A stretch of 64,000 nt of DNA from positions 1 through 64,000 of the forward strand of contig JASBVG010000025.1 in the NCBI GenBank assembly GCA_030147505.1, given 5' to 3'. This stretch comes from Tardiphaga sp. Its GTDB lineage: Bacteria > Pseudomonadota > Alphaproteobacteria > Rhizobiales > Xanthobacteraceae. Below are positions 17,521-26,501 of the stretch, in pieces. Made by a program: the position numbers and the translations under genes. Numbering within the stretch: the first letter of the stretch is position 1; every line of letters begins with the position of its first letter. The notes below the pieces were generated by a model, which was not told the DNA's origin, did no database searches, and saw nothing but the letters and a program-made list of their open reading frames with translations.

Positions 17521-18341
17521 GCCTTGCCTCCAGGCTCGCGGCTGCGTGCGCGGTCGACTTCCTCACGCAGTTGCGCCCAGATGTCGTAGACGAGTTCGCC
17601 ATAGGCCGGCGTATGCCGGAGCTCGACCACATTGCGCGGACGCGGCAGCGTGACCGGAACGATGGTCTTGATGCGTCCCGGCCCTGCCGTCATGACCATA
17701 ATCCGATCGCCCAGTGTGACGGCTTCATCGACGCTGTGAGTAATAAACATCACGGTCTTGCGCGTCTCCTCCCAGATCCGAAGCAGCTCCTCATGCAGCA
17801 GCGTCTTGTTTTGCTCGTCAAGCGCCGAAAAGGGCTCATCCATCAGAAGAATGTCGGGATCGGTGGCGAAGGCCCGGGCGATCGACACGCGTTGACGCAT
17901 GCCGCCGGAGAGCTGGTGCGGATAGAGCGCACGTGCGCCGTACATGCCGGTCTTGTTCAGGAAGTGCCCGACCACCTCGGCGATGCGTGCAGACGGGACA
18001 TTGCGCATCGTCAGCCCGTATGCGGCATTGTCCCAGACCGTCATCCACGGAAACAGCGAGTCGCCCTGGAACACCATTGCGCTCTGCGATTGCCCCGGCT
18101 GCGGCTCGCCGATATGAATCTCGCCATCGGATGGCGCATCGAGGCCGGCCAGCATCCGCAACAAGGTCGTCTTGCCGCAGCCGCTTGGCCCGACGACGAC
18201 GAAAAAGGTGCTGGCAGGGATGTCGAGGGTGATCTTGTCCAGCGCCAGTTGCTCGCCATGACGCTTGGACACATCACGCAGACAGATCTTCGCGGCCGCC
18301 ACGGACTGCTCCAATGAAGGCACGGGAGTGATCGCCTGCAT
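17517..18341 (-). CDS. ABC transporter ATP-binding protein, SsuB/TauB type
   Basis: 274-residue ATPase. Walker A GPSGCGKTTLLRMLAGLD, signature LSGGMRQRVSIARAFA, Walker B ILLMDEPFSALDEQ, H-loop VMFITHSVDEAV. The C-terminal IMVMTAGPGRIKTIVPVTLP is characteristic of the nitrate/sulfonate/taurine subfamily. It pairs with the permease at 16747-17520. Confidence 0.9.
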   Translation of the reverse strand: MQAITPVPSLEQSVAAAKICLRDVSKRHGEQLALDKITLDIPASTFFVVVGPSGCGKTTLLRMLAGLDAPSDGEIHIGEPQPGQSQSAMVFQGDSLFPWMTVWDNAAYGLTMRNVPSARIAEVVGHFLNKTGMYGARALYPHQLSGGMRQRVSIARAFATDPDILLMDEPFSALDEQNKTLLHEELLRIWEETRKTVMFITHSVDEAVTLGDRIMVMTAGPGRIKTIVPVTLPRPRNVVELRHTPAYGELVYDIWAQLREEVDRARSREPGGKA

Positions 18342-18364
18342 TGCGAGGACCTCCTCTCAGTCCG

Positions 18365-19393
18365 TCAATTCGGCGCCTTGAACGGTCCAAGCACCGGCTT
18401 CAGTTCGTTGACGAAGGACATATCGACGACGCCCTCGGTCGAAATGTCATTGGCGACCAGACCTCGGGACTTGAAATAAGCGAGATCGACCTCAACGCTG
18501 GCGCGATTGATCTGCCCGTCCGGATCGATGAAGACCGGCACCACCTGATGCAGCAGCGAGAGATCCTTAATTCCCGTCATCTCGGCGATGTCCTTGATCA
18601 TAGCCTCGGCACCCGGGCCTGCGATCTTGCCGTCCTTCAGGGTCGCGGCGTAATCGCGGACACCGCGCAGATAGGCCTTGAGAAAGGCCGTGGCAGTCTT
18701 GCGATCGTCGGCAAACTTTCCGTTGATGAGTAGCATCGCCGTCTGCTGAACTGGATAGAAGTCATCGACACCAACAAAGCGCACCGCAGCGTTGTTGCGC
18801 ACCATGGCAGTAATGCTGGGTTCGGCGGAGATCGATGCATCGATCGCCTTGTTGGCGAAGGCTGTCAGATGTTGCGGGAACGGCAGAAACACCTTCTCGA
18901 TATCTTCGTCTTTCAATCCAGCCTTCTTGAGGGCCTGATTGAGCACCGACTCATCCGCCGCGCCGTTGGCGATGACCGCAACTTTCTTCCCTTTCAAATC
19001 GGCCAGCGACTTGAAGGCACCGGAGTCGATCAGATCCTTGCGCACCATCAGCGCCTTGTAGCTATATCCGACGATATTGGTGCCCTTGTCGGCCACCATT
19101 TTCAGCTTCAGCCCACGATTGACGGCATTATAGAGCCCTGCAGATGCCGCACCCGCGCCGGCATCGAGATCGCCTGCACCGAGCGGCGCTACCATCTTGG
19201 CGCCGGCATCGAACGGGATGAGCTCGACCTTCAGGCCTTCGTCTTTAAAGTAGCCGCGCTTCTCCGCAAGGAACAGACCGATATCCGACGAGAGATTGGT
19301 GGTGCCGACCCTGACCGTCTTCATGGTCTGCGCCTGCGAAGAACCAAGCAGAGCGAAGGTCGTGGCGGCGACGAGAAGCAGGCGTTTCAGCAT
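18365..19393 (-). CDS. ABC transporter substrate-binding protein, NMT1/SsuA type
   Basis: 342-residue periplasmic protein with a signal peptide of about 21 residues (LLGSSQA/QT). The fold is NMT1/THI5-like: VRVGTTNLSSDIGLFLAEKR, GYFKDEGLKVELIPFDAGAK, and SLADLKGKKVAVIANGAADE. It lies 23 bp upstream of the ATPase gene. It would select the substrate; homologues bind sulfonates, nitrate, pyrimidine precursors or aromatic acids, so the ligand is open. Confidence 0.88.
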   Translation of the reverse strand: MLKRLLLVAATTFALLGSSQAQTMKTVRVGTTNLSSDIGLFLAEKRGYFKDEGLKVELIPFDAGAKMVAPLGAGDLDAGAGAASAGLYNAVNRGLKLKMVADKGTNIVGYSYKALMVRKDLIDSGAFKSLADLKGKKVAVIANGAADESVLNQALKKAGLKDEDIEKVFLPFPQHLTAFANKAIDASISAEPSITAMVRNNAAVRFVGVDDFYPVQQTAMLLINGKFADDRKTATAFLKAYLRGVRDYAATLKDGKIAGPGAEAMIKDIAEMTGIKDLSLLHQVVPVFIDPDGQINRASVEVDLAYFKSRGLVANDISTEGVVDMSFVNELKPVLGPFKAPN

Positions 19394-19441
19394 CGATCGG
19401 TCCTCTCTCTCATATGCAATGGAGCGGCGCTGAGCCGCGGT

Positions 19442-20446
19442 TCAGGGGAGACGGGGAAACAGCCGTCTCGGATTGACGTCAGTGATCAACTCTATATCCG
19501 CCGACGAAAAACCCGCTGCCTTCACGCTGGCAACGGGATCGCGATCGGCCGGTGGAAAGGACTCGTCGGTACCGAGCGCAATCCGCTCGATGCCCACGGT
19601 GTCGGCCAGAAACCGCAAGGCTTTCGGAGCATGCACAATGGTGTCATAGCCGATGCGCGTCGCATAGACGGATGGCGCAAGTTGCGCAACATCGCCGTGC
19701 CCGGCCTTGTCTATCCGCTCATGCATCACATCGAAGCGTCCCAGCAGATACGGGAAGGCCCCGCCGCCATGGCTGAGCACGAGCCGGAGCGCAGGAAAAC
19801 GATCCAGCACGCCGGACAGAAGGATCGAACCGATACCGAGCGTGGTATCGAACGTATATTGCGCAATCTGCGTCAGCGCGAATTTTGCTGCCCGCGGGGC
19901 CGACTCGACAAGGACGGGATGTAGAATGACGGGCAGACCGAGCGCTTCGGCTCTGGCCCAGAATGGATCAAGCGCCTTCTCGCCGATATTGACGCCTTCC
20001 ACATTGGCCGGGACCATCCCTGCGACAGCGCCCAGGTGAATCGCCCGCTCGAGTTCGGCAGCCGCATCGTTTGCATCGACCAGTGGCACCGAGGCCACGA
20101 AGGAGAAGCGATCGCGATTGGCGTTGCACCATTCCGCCAGCGTATCGTTGAGCATCCGATGCCACTGTGCGCAAGCGCCCTGTTCGAGACCATAGCCATA
20201 GATATCCGGCCAGGTCGCAACCAGTTGCCGGTCGAGTCCCTGGCGATCCAGACTGGCACGGCGCTCCGCGACCGGCTCAATGAGCTGCGGAAAAAACGGG
20301 CGGACCCTGAAGCCGTAATCAAAGTCTAGCGCTGGCGGGCGACCGTTGCCCGCTGGCAGCAACCTGATGCCACACATCGCGCCGCGATCCTCGATGGCGG
20401 AGAGCAGCTGCGGCGGCACATAGTGGGCGTGGATATCGATCGGCAC
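19442..20446 (-). CDS. Amidohydrolase 2 (ACMSD-like) family metal-dependent hydrolase or decarboxylase
   Basis: 334-residue TIM-barrel protein. The metal-binding HxH is in PIDIHAHYVPP at the N-terminus; a later His is in VILHPVL, another in LVLSHGGGAFPYLLGRFD, and the catalytic Asp is in ALGTDESFPP. This arrangement is typical of aminocarboxymuconate-semialdehyde and related decarboxylases/hydrolases (PF04909). The start is a GTG at 20446 with TAGGAG six bases upstream, 8 bp after the stop of the molybdenum subunit gene. It likely acts on the hydroxylated product of the upstream enzyme. Confidence 0.85.
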   Translation of the reverse strand: MPIDIHAHYVPPQLLSAIEDRGAMCGIRLLPAGNGRPPALDFDYGFRVRPFFPQLIEPVAERRASLDRQGLDRQLVATWPDIYGYGLEQGACAQWHRMLNDTLAEWCNANRDRFSFVASVPLVDANDAAAELERAIHLGAVAGMVPANVEGVNIGEKALDPFWARAEALGLPVILHPVLVESAPRAAKFALTQIAQYTFDTTLGIGSILLSGVLDRFPALRLVLSHGGGAFPYLLGRFDVMHERIDKAGHGDVAQLAPSVYATRIGYDTIVHAPKALRFLADTVGIERIALGTDESFPPADRDPVASVKAAGFSSADIELITDVNPRRLFPRLP

Positions 20447-20454
20447 GATCGCTC

Positions 20455-22746
20455 CTATGCAACAGCGGCGCGGTCGCGCGCATCTTTGACGAGGCGCCAC
20501 AAACGCGGCGGCGTAAGTGGCAGATGACGAATTTCCACATTCAACGGGGCCAGCGCTGCTGCAACCGCATTCGCCGTTGCCGCAGCCACGGCCACGATGC
20601 CGCCTTCACCCGCACCCTTCGCGCCAAGCGGATTGCTTGGCGAGAGGCGGAGTTCAAGTGTGATCGCCCGCAGGGCGGGGTAATCGCTTGCGGTCGGCAC
20701 CAGATAATCCGCCAGCGAGGCATTCAGCAACTGCCCTTCGTCATCGTAGATGAGATGATCGAGAAATACGCCGCCAAGTCCCTGAACGATCGCACCGATC
20801 GCCTGCCCGTGCACGACAGCCGGATTGATCGCACGACCGACATCCTCGACAGCTACATAGTCGATGACTTTTACAGCCCCGGTTCGCGGATCAACCGTGA
20901 CATGCGCAGCATGCGTCCCATAGCTATAAGTTCGTTCGTTGTTGGAAAAGGTCCCGTCCGCAGAGAGATCACCGTCGCTGGCAAGCGACGCGAAAGAGAT
21001 GGTCGCGCCATTGGCAGCGACCACATTACCATCGAGAACGGTTAACTCACTATTCGGCCGCCCCAGCCGCTCGGCCGCACGCGCCATGATCTTCTCGCGC
21101 AATTTCATCCCGGCGTCGAGTACCGCCGATCCTCCCATGACGACAGCGCGCGAATGATAGGTGCCGAAGCCTTCTTCAAGCAGGGTCGTAGAGCCGTGCA
21201 ATACACGAATGCGGTCCAACGAGATCGATAACGTATCTGCGGCGATCTGGCCGAGCACAGTTTCAAGCCCCTGCCCCAGCACCGATGAGCCGACAGCAAC
21301 CGTCAACGAACCGTCCGTCTCCATCGTCAGCGCTGCATTCTCCTTCGGCCCTGCCCCGCCGCTTTCGACGAAACAGCCAAGTCCAATACCGTGGCGGACA
21401 CCATCGATGAGCCTACCTTGCAGGTTCATCTTCTCGTGCCAACCGATCTCGCTCAGCGCGCGCTCGAATACAGCCGGATAGTCACCGGTGTCGTAGGCGG
21501 TCGGCCCCTCATAGGGAACGAGGCCGTCGATGGGATAGGGCAGCTCTGCTTCGGTGATGAGATTCTTGCGCCGGATTTCTGCAGGATCGATGCCGAGATC
21601 CGCAGCGACCATGTCGATCAACCGCTCGCGAAAGAAGTTGGCTTCGAAGCGCCCTGGTCCGCGATAGGTGCCGACCGGCGTCTTGCTGGTGAGAAACGCT
21701 TCGACCGAAATTCCGACATGTGCAATACGATAAGGTCCCGGCAGGAATTGCGCGGCCTTGGCGGGAACAACGCCACCATTGGTACGGATATAGGCGCCCA
21801 TATCACTAAACAGCTTGCTGCGTAGACCGAGAAACAGACCATCGCTGCGGCAAGCGATTGACAATTCGCAAGCGACGTCACGCGAATGATTGATCGCCAT
21901 CAGATGTTCGCGACGATCCTCGATCCATTTGATCGGTCGCTTGAGCCTGCGCGCCGCGAACGGCACGAGAAAATCCTCGGGGTAGAACTCACCGCGTACA
22001 CCAAAGCCGCCGCCGACATCGATCTCGATCAGGTCGATGTCTTCCGACCGCATGCTGAGCATGCTGGCCAATGTGCGCCGGTTATAGAACGTGACCTTTG
22101 TCGCGCCCGTGACGATCAAACGATGCGTTGCGCCGTCCCACTCCGCGAGCAGACCCCGCGTCTCCATCGGCAGCGCGGTATGCCGTTGCGCGCTGAAACG
22201 CTCGGTGCGGACGTGATCGGCCGCCGCAAATGCCGCTTCGACGTCGCCGAAGCCCACGTCGTATTGGACGGCAACATTATCGACCGCGTCGTCAAATAAG
22301 GCATCCCGGCCCGCCCCTCGCTCGGTAACGGCCGACAGCGCTTCTAGTTTCAATTCGATCGCTTCGAGCGCATCTTCCGCGAGCGCACGCGTGTTGGCGA
22401 CGACCAAGGCGATGGGCTCACCGACATAGCGCACCTTGTCGCTGGCAATGACGGGTTGACGAAACGGCTCGAACTCCACCATTGGCGCGAGACGCAGTGG
22501 AATCACCGGGATATCCGCGCCGATATCGACGGCGGTAATCACCGCATGAACACCTGGTATCGCCAGAGCCGCCGCCGTGTCGATTCCTGCGATGCGCGCA
22601 TGCGCCACTGGACTGCGCAGGATCACCGCATGCAGCATATTCTCGCGGACGAGATCGTCTGCAAAGACACCTGCCCCGGCAAGGAAGCGCGCGTCTTCCA
22701 TGCGCTCAACCGCACGCCCCACCAGAGGTTTGACAGGAACGGTCAT
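20455..22746 (-). CDS. Molybdenum hydroxylase large subunit (xanthine dehydrogenase family)
   Basis: 763-residue molybdopterin-cytosine-dinucleotide-type catalytic subunit. N-terminal a/b hammerhead (GRAVERMEDARFLAGAGVFA), a molybdenum pocket motif GTYRGPGRFEANFF, a Q-loop VLGQGLETVLGQIAADTL, and near the C-terminus GAKGAGEGGIVAVAAATANA carrying the catalytic Glu. The active-site loop is YRGPGR, not the AYRCSFR of true CO dehydrogenases, so this is a hydroxylase of another substrate (N-heterocycle, aldehyde or similar). ATG 22746 overlaps the iron-sulfur subunit stop by 4 bp; longer frames to 22833 are unsupported. No XdhC/CoxF-type maturation gene is in the window. Confidence 0.9.
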   Translation of the reverse strand: MTVPVKPLVGRAVERMEDARFLAGAGVFADDLVRENMLHAVILRSPVAHARIAGIDTAAALAIPGVHAVITAVDIGADIPVIPLRLAPMVEFEPFRQPVIASDKVRYVGEPIALVVANTRALAEDALEAIELKLEALSAVTERGAGRDALFDDAVDNVAVQYDVGFGDVEAAFAAADHVRTERFSAQRHTALPMETRGLLAEWDGATHRLIVTGATKVTFYNRRTLASMLSMRSEDIDLIEIDVGGGFGVRGEFYPEDFLVPFAARRLKRPIKWIEDRREHLMAINHSRDVACELSIACRSDGLFLGLRSKLFSDMGAYIRTNGGVVPAKAAQFLPGPYRIAHVGISVEAFLTSKTPVGTYRGPGRFEANFFRERLIDMVAADLGIDPAEIRRKNLITEAELPYPIDGLVPYEGPTAYDTGDYPAVFERALSEIGWHEKMNLQGRLIDGVRHGIGLGCFVESGGAGPKENAALTMETDGSLTVAVGSSVLGQGLETVLGQIAADTLSISLDRIRVLHGSTTLLEEGFGTYHSRAVVMGGSAVLDAGMKLREKIMARAAERLGRPNSELTVLDGNVVAANGATISFASLASDGDLSADGTFSNNERTYSYGTHAAHVTVDPRTGAVKVIDYVAVEDVGRAINPAVVHGQAIGAIVQGLGGVFLDHLIYDDEGQLLNASLADYLVPTASDYPALRAITLELRLSPSNPLGAKGAGEGGIVAVAAATANAVAAALAPLNVEIRHLPLTPPRLWRLVKDARDRAAVA

Positions 22747-23240
22747 TGCGCCGCCTCTTGCCGCAAATCGCGATACGCCTCGCGCGCTTCGATAATGGCG
22801 GCAACGATGGGCAGATAGCCGGTGCAACGACACAGATTGCCGGAAATCGCCTCGCGAATACGATTCTCATCAGCATCCGGCTCTTCCATCAGAAGCGCAT
22901 GCGCCGCGATCAGAACACCGGCAGTGCAGAATCCGCATTGGAGGGCATGGTTTTTCCGAAAAGCACGCTGCAACGGGCCGAGATGTGCCGCATCGCCGAG
23001 CCCTTCCACAGTCAATACCTGGCAACCTGCCGCTTGAACGGCCAGCATCAGGCATGCCCGCACGGCCAAGCCGTCCACGATCACCGTGCAGGCGCCGCAT
23101 ACACCATGCTCGCAACCGAGATGCGTACCGGTGAGACGGAGTTCGTCGCGGAGCGCATCTGCCAGCGTCGTCCGCGGCTCGACAGCTACCGACGCACTCG
23201 ATCCATTGACACGAAGATCAACCGCGACCGGAGATGTCAT
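22743..23240 (-). CDS. Molybdenum hydroxylase 2Fe-2S subunit
   Basis: 165-residue small subunit with two [2Fe-2S] clusters. The plant-ferredoxin-type cluster uses CEHGVCGACTV; the C-terminal cluster uses QCGFCTAG and NLCRCTGY. It passes electrons from the molybdenum site to the FAD subunit. It overlaps the FAD subunit upstream and the large subunit downstream by 4 bp each. Confidence 0.92.
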   Translation of the reverse strand: MTSPVAVDLRVNGSSASVAVEPRTTLADALRDELRLTGTHLGCEHGVCGACTVIVDGLAVRACLMLAVQAAGCQVLTVEGLGDAAHLGPLQRAFRKNHALQCGFCTAGVLIAAHALLMEEPDADENRIREAISGNLCRCTGYLPIVAAIIEAREAYRDLRQEAAQ

Positions 23241-24115
23241 GCCGCCTCCGGCATGTCGATATCGCCAGCCGTGGCGAGTACACGCTCGAGAAGGACACCG
23301 ACTAGTTCGCGGCGATAAGCGCTTTCCGCATGGATATCATCCTCGGGATCGACGGTGCCTCGCGCCGCATCAGCGGCCTGCCGGATCAGTTCGATGCTCG
23401 GCAGCCGGCCATTCAGGACATTCTCAACGCCCTTCAGACGAACCGGGCGATCGGCGACACCGATGACACCGACATGCGCGTCGCAGATTTCGCCCCCCGC
23501 GCCGAGATCATAGTAAGCCGCAACGCCGGCCATCGCGAAATCGCCGCGGCGACGCGCGAACTCCGCAAAACCCCACGGCCGCCCGCGCCGCCACGGCGGC
23601 AGGCGCAGGCTGACGATCAGCTCATCAGGCGTCAGCACTGTCTCCAACCCACCACAAAAGAACGTGGCTGCGGGCACGATGCGCGTTCCATTCGCACCGG
23701 CGATCGTCAGCATTGCCTCGCATGTCACAGCGATGCCGGGCATTTCAGCAGCAGGATCGGCATGCGCGAGACTGCCGCCGACCGTGCCTCGATTGCGCAC
23801 CTGATAATGCGCAACATGTGCAATTGCAGCAACAAGTAACGGGTGAGCTTGCGCGAGACGCGCATCGCGCTCGATCATGCGCCAGGTCACAAGCGCACCG
23901 AGACTGACGCCATCTTCGGAAATATCTACCCGGTCCAGATCGGGCAAACGTCCGATATCGACCAGCAACTTCGGCGCAGCCAACCGAAACGCCAACATCG
24001 GCATCAAGCTTTGACCGCCGGCGATCGCCTTCGCCTCACCATCGTGGGCGGCGAGAGCTGCGATCGCCTCGCTGAGCGTAGCAGGGCGAATATAGTCCAA
24101 CGGAGGGAGCTTCAT
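23237..24115 (-). CDS. Molybdenum hydroxylase FAD subunit
   Basis: 292-residue CoxM/XdhA-type FAD-binding subunit. The two FAD motifs are AIAGGQSLMPML near residue 31 and RNRGTVGGSLAHADPAAEMP near 108. It is the first gene of the seven-gene operon running to 16747 and is divergent from the IclR gene across 129 bp. Gene order FAD, iron-sulfur, molybdenum is the standard medium-small-large arrangement. Confidence 0.92.
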   Translation of the reverse strand: MKLPPLDYIRPATLSEAIAALAAHDGEAKAIAGGQSLMPMLAFRLAAPKLLVDIGRLPDLDRVDISEDGVSLGALVTWRMIERDARLAQAHPLLVAAIAHVAHYQVRNRGTVGGSLAHADPAAEMPGIAVTCEAMLTIAGANGTRIVPAATFFCGGLETVLTPDELIVSLRLPPWRRGRPWGFAEFARRRGDFAMAGVAAYYDLGAGGEICDAHVGVIGVADRPVRLKGVENVLNGRLPSIELIRQAADAARGTVDPEDDIHAESAYRRELVGVLLERVLATAGDIDMPEAA

Positions 24116-24130
24116 AGCGCTGCTCGCTAC

Positions 24131-24167
24131 TTCTCAATTGATGAGAACCCTATCTTATGGTATAAGA
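24131..24167. promoter_or_regulatory. Two adjacent palindromes, candidate IclR operators
   Basis: TTCTCA-ATTGA-TGAGAA (24131-24147) and TCTTAT-GGT-ATAAGA (24153-24167) are separate perfect inverted repeats only 5 bp apart. They lie in the divergent gap between the molybdenum-hydroxylase operon (start 24115) and the IclR gene (start 24245). The position is right for IclR control of both promoters. Confidence 0.55.
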
Positions 24168-24244
24168 ATTGCGCGGCATGACAAGGTATGTTCGTGCGCA
24201 AATGATGTACGCGAACCGCCTTTTCCATCGGCAAGCTGTAGCGA

Positions 24245-25054
24245 ATGGAGAGCGCATTGGCCATCAAGAGAACCGCCGCGGCGCGCGACGGAACGAACCG
24301 GCCGCAATCAGCGGATGGCAGCTCACGAAAAATCCTGCGTGCACTGCTCGCATTCTCGACAGAGCGCCCGAGGCATTCGGCTGAAAGCCTGTCCGACCAG
24401 ATCGGCGTCCCGCTCTCCTCCACCTATCGTTATATCGGCATTCTCCGCGAAGCCGAGCTCATTGACGAAGACGGACGCGGCTCTTTCGTTCTGGCGCCGC
24501 GCGTCATCGGTCTTGCACATGCGGCGCGCGCGGGTACAGACCTGAGCTCCATGGCACGTCCCCATATGAAACGACTTGCACAGGACGCCGGCGAAACCGT
24601 CATTCTTCTGCGCCGCTCGGGCGATCGCGCCGTCTGTATTGAACGTGCCGAGTCATTATCGCGGATACGCCTCACCTTCGATGTCGGCACCGCCTTGCCG
24701 CTGCATCGCGGAGCGGGACCGAAACTCCTGCTCGCACATCAGCCGCCGAGTGAGATCGAGCAATTGCTCGATGACGCCATCTTGCGCGACCCCGGCTTCG
24801 GCCCGCATCGCAAGGCGTTGATGCGCGAATTGGCGACGATCCGCGAGGAAGACTGGTCGGAGTCGCATGCGGAGATCACACCGCATGTCTATGCCGTCGC
24901 CGCTGGCATCCGCGATGGCAATAGCGTCGTCGCCGCCATTTCCTTCGTTACGCCGGCTTTCCGGACTCCCAAGGCAAGTCAGATCAATCTGCGCGAAAAG
25001 CTGCAGCGGACGGCAGCCATTATCAGCAAGGCTTATTCCGCCGTTAACATCTGA
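24245..25054 (+). CDS. IclR family transcriptional regulator
   Basis: 269-residue regulator. The N-terminal winged helix is at about residues 26-85 (KILRALLAFSTERPRHSAES, then PLSSTYRYIGIL). The effector-binding GAF-like domain follows, with IERAESLSRIRLTFDVGTAL, LPLHRGAGPKLLLA and VAAGIRDGNSVVAAISF. It is divergent from the seven-gene catabolic operon and is its probable regulator, responding to the substrate or a pathway intermediate. The ribosome-binding site at 24245 is weak, so the start could differ. Confidence 0.88.
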   Translation: MESALAIKRTAAARDGTNRPQSADGSSRKILRALLAFSTERPRHSAESLSDQIGVPLSSTYRYIGILREAELIDEDGRGSFVLAPRVIGLAHAARAGTDLSSMARPHMKRLAQDAGETVILLRRSGDRAVCIERAESLSRIRLTFDVGTALPLHRGAGPKLLLAHQPPSEIEQLLDDAILRDPGFGPHRKALMRELATIREEDWSESHAEITPHVYAVAAGIRDGNSVVAAISFVTPAFRTPKASQINLREKLQRTAAIISKAYSAVNI

Positions 25055-25316
25055 TACCAGCTGGCCGCACGTTCCCTCTCGCAGGCCGTTCCGCCTGTGC
25101 CCTTTTGAGACCGGGCAGCTCAATTCGATACATATCCCGGACCATTTATTGGCATAGCATGTGCCCGAACACCGCTTCGGCTGCGTCATCACACACAGTT
25201 TTGAAATCGGACATTGTGTCGCGGGTCAAAGCCTGACAGAAAAGGGGCGGATCGATATTGCGATCCATCGGTGAATTTCGCGGCTGGTTCTTTCGACCAT
25301 TTTAGAGCATTGCGCC

Positions 25317-26495
25317 ATGACCATCGAGATCGTGCAGATTGTCCAGGAACTCAGTTCGATTGGTGGCGTCGAAAGCGTTGCCAGCGAGCTCGCCGGCGCG
25401 TTCAGCCGCGCCAGGATCGCGAATACAGTTCTTGCCAGCGCTGTCGGCGAGCGAACCACCACAGGAACGCATATTGAGCGCGTCGGCGGGTGGCTGTCGC
25501 GCATCAAGACGCGCGGCGTGCTGCGTTATGTCGGCCGCTTCCTCGTGGTGCCGATCTTCACCATGCTGGCAACGCGCGCGGCCCAGCATCATACCAAGGC
25601 CGTCGTCATCAGCCATGGCGACAGCCTGAGCGGTGACGTTCTCGTAGTTCATGCGGTGAATGCGCAGAGCCTGATCGAGAAGCGCAACGCCGGTGACTGG
25701 AAATGGATACTCAATCCGATGCATCTATGGGTCAGCTTGCGTGACCGCTGGATGATCGGTGGCCTGCGTTATCGAATGTATGTGGCGGTCTCGCCGCGCG
25801 TCGCGACCGAGCTGCAGAACATTTACAAAGTGCCGGCGTCGCGCATCCGTGTGATCCCGAACGGGATCGATCTCTCGCGCTTCAAGCGGGACGTCGCTGC
25901 CGGCATCGCAGTCCGCCGCGCGTTCAGCATCCCGCTGGATGCCAAGCTGCTAGTGTTTGCCGGCCACGAATTTCGCCGCAAGGGCCTCGCTCATGCGATC
26001 GGCGCTCTCGATCGTCTTGGGCAGAATGTATGGATGCTGGTGGTTGGCTCTGACAATCCTGCCCCCTATCGCAAGATGGCGACGACATCAGCGGACCGGT
26101 TGATCTTTGCGGGATCTCGCACCGATATGCCCGCCCTCTATTCGGCCGCCGATGCTTTCGTATTGCCCACCGCCTATGAGACGTTCTCACTGGTCTGCAT
26201 GGAAGCGATGGCATGTTCGACACCGGTCTTCGCAACGCCCGTCGGCGGCATCGAGGACTATCTGGTCGACGGCGTGAACGGCTACCGGATCGCGATGGAT
26301 GGCGAAGACATTGCCAACAAGATCGCAATGACCTTTGCCGATCCGGAACTGCTCGCGCAACTGCGGGATGGTGCCCATACCACTGCGCTCAACTATGGCT
26401 GGGACTATGTCGGCTCGCGGTATATCGAGCTGCTCGAACAGGTGCAGGCGTCAAAGGAATCCTGGCCACATGGCGCGGTGCCCGCCGGGGCCTGA
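25317..26495 (+). CDS. Glycosyltransferase family 4 protein
   Basis: 392-residue GT-B glycosyltransferase. The nucleotide-sugar-binding C-terminal half has RIRVIPNGIDLSRFK near residue 180, KLLVFAGHEFRRKGL near 210, and the E-x7-E motif in PTAYETFSLVCMEAMACSTP. It transfers a sugar from an activated donor during polysaccharide assembly; donor and acceptor are unknown. The only plus-strand gene of the polysaccharide cluster, convergent with the next glycosyltransferase (6 bp between stops). Confidence 0.85.
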   Translation: MTIEIVQIVQELSSIGGVESVASELAGAFSRARIANTVLASAVGERTTTGTHIERVGGWLSRIKTRGVLRYVGRFLVVPIFTMLATRAAQHHTKAVVISHGDSLSGDVLVVHAVNAQSLIEKRNAGDWKWILNPMHLWVSLRDRWMIGGLRYRMYVAVSPRVATELQNIYKVPASRIRVIPNGIDLSRFKRDVAAGIAVRRAFSIPLDAKLLVFAGHEFRRKGLAHAIGALDRLGQNVWMLVVGSDNPAPYRKMATTSADRLIFAGSRTDMPALYSAADAFVLPTAYETFSLVCMEAMACSTPVFATPVGGIEDYLVDGVNGYRIAMDGEDIANKIAMTFADPELLAQLRDGAHTTALNYGWDYVGSRYIELLEQVQASKESWPHGAVPAGA

Positions 26496-26501
26496 GCATG
26501 G

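Noticed and set aside
20455..24115. Carbon monoxide dehydrogenase (coxMSL)
   Set aside because: The large subunit has YRGPGR and not the AYRCSFR active-site loop, and no coxD/E/F/G maturation genes are present.
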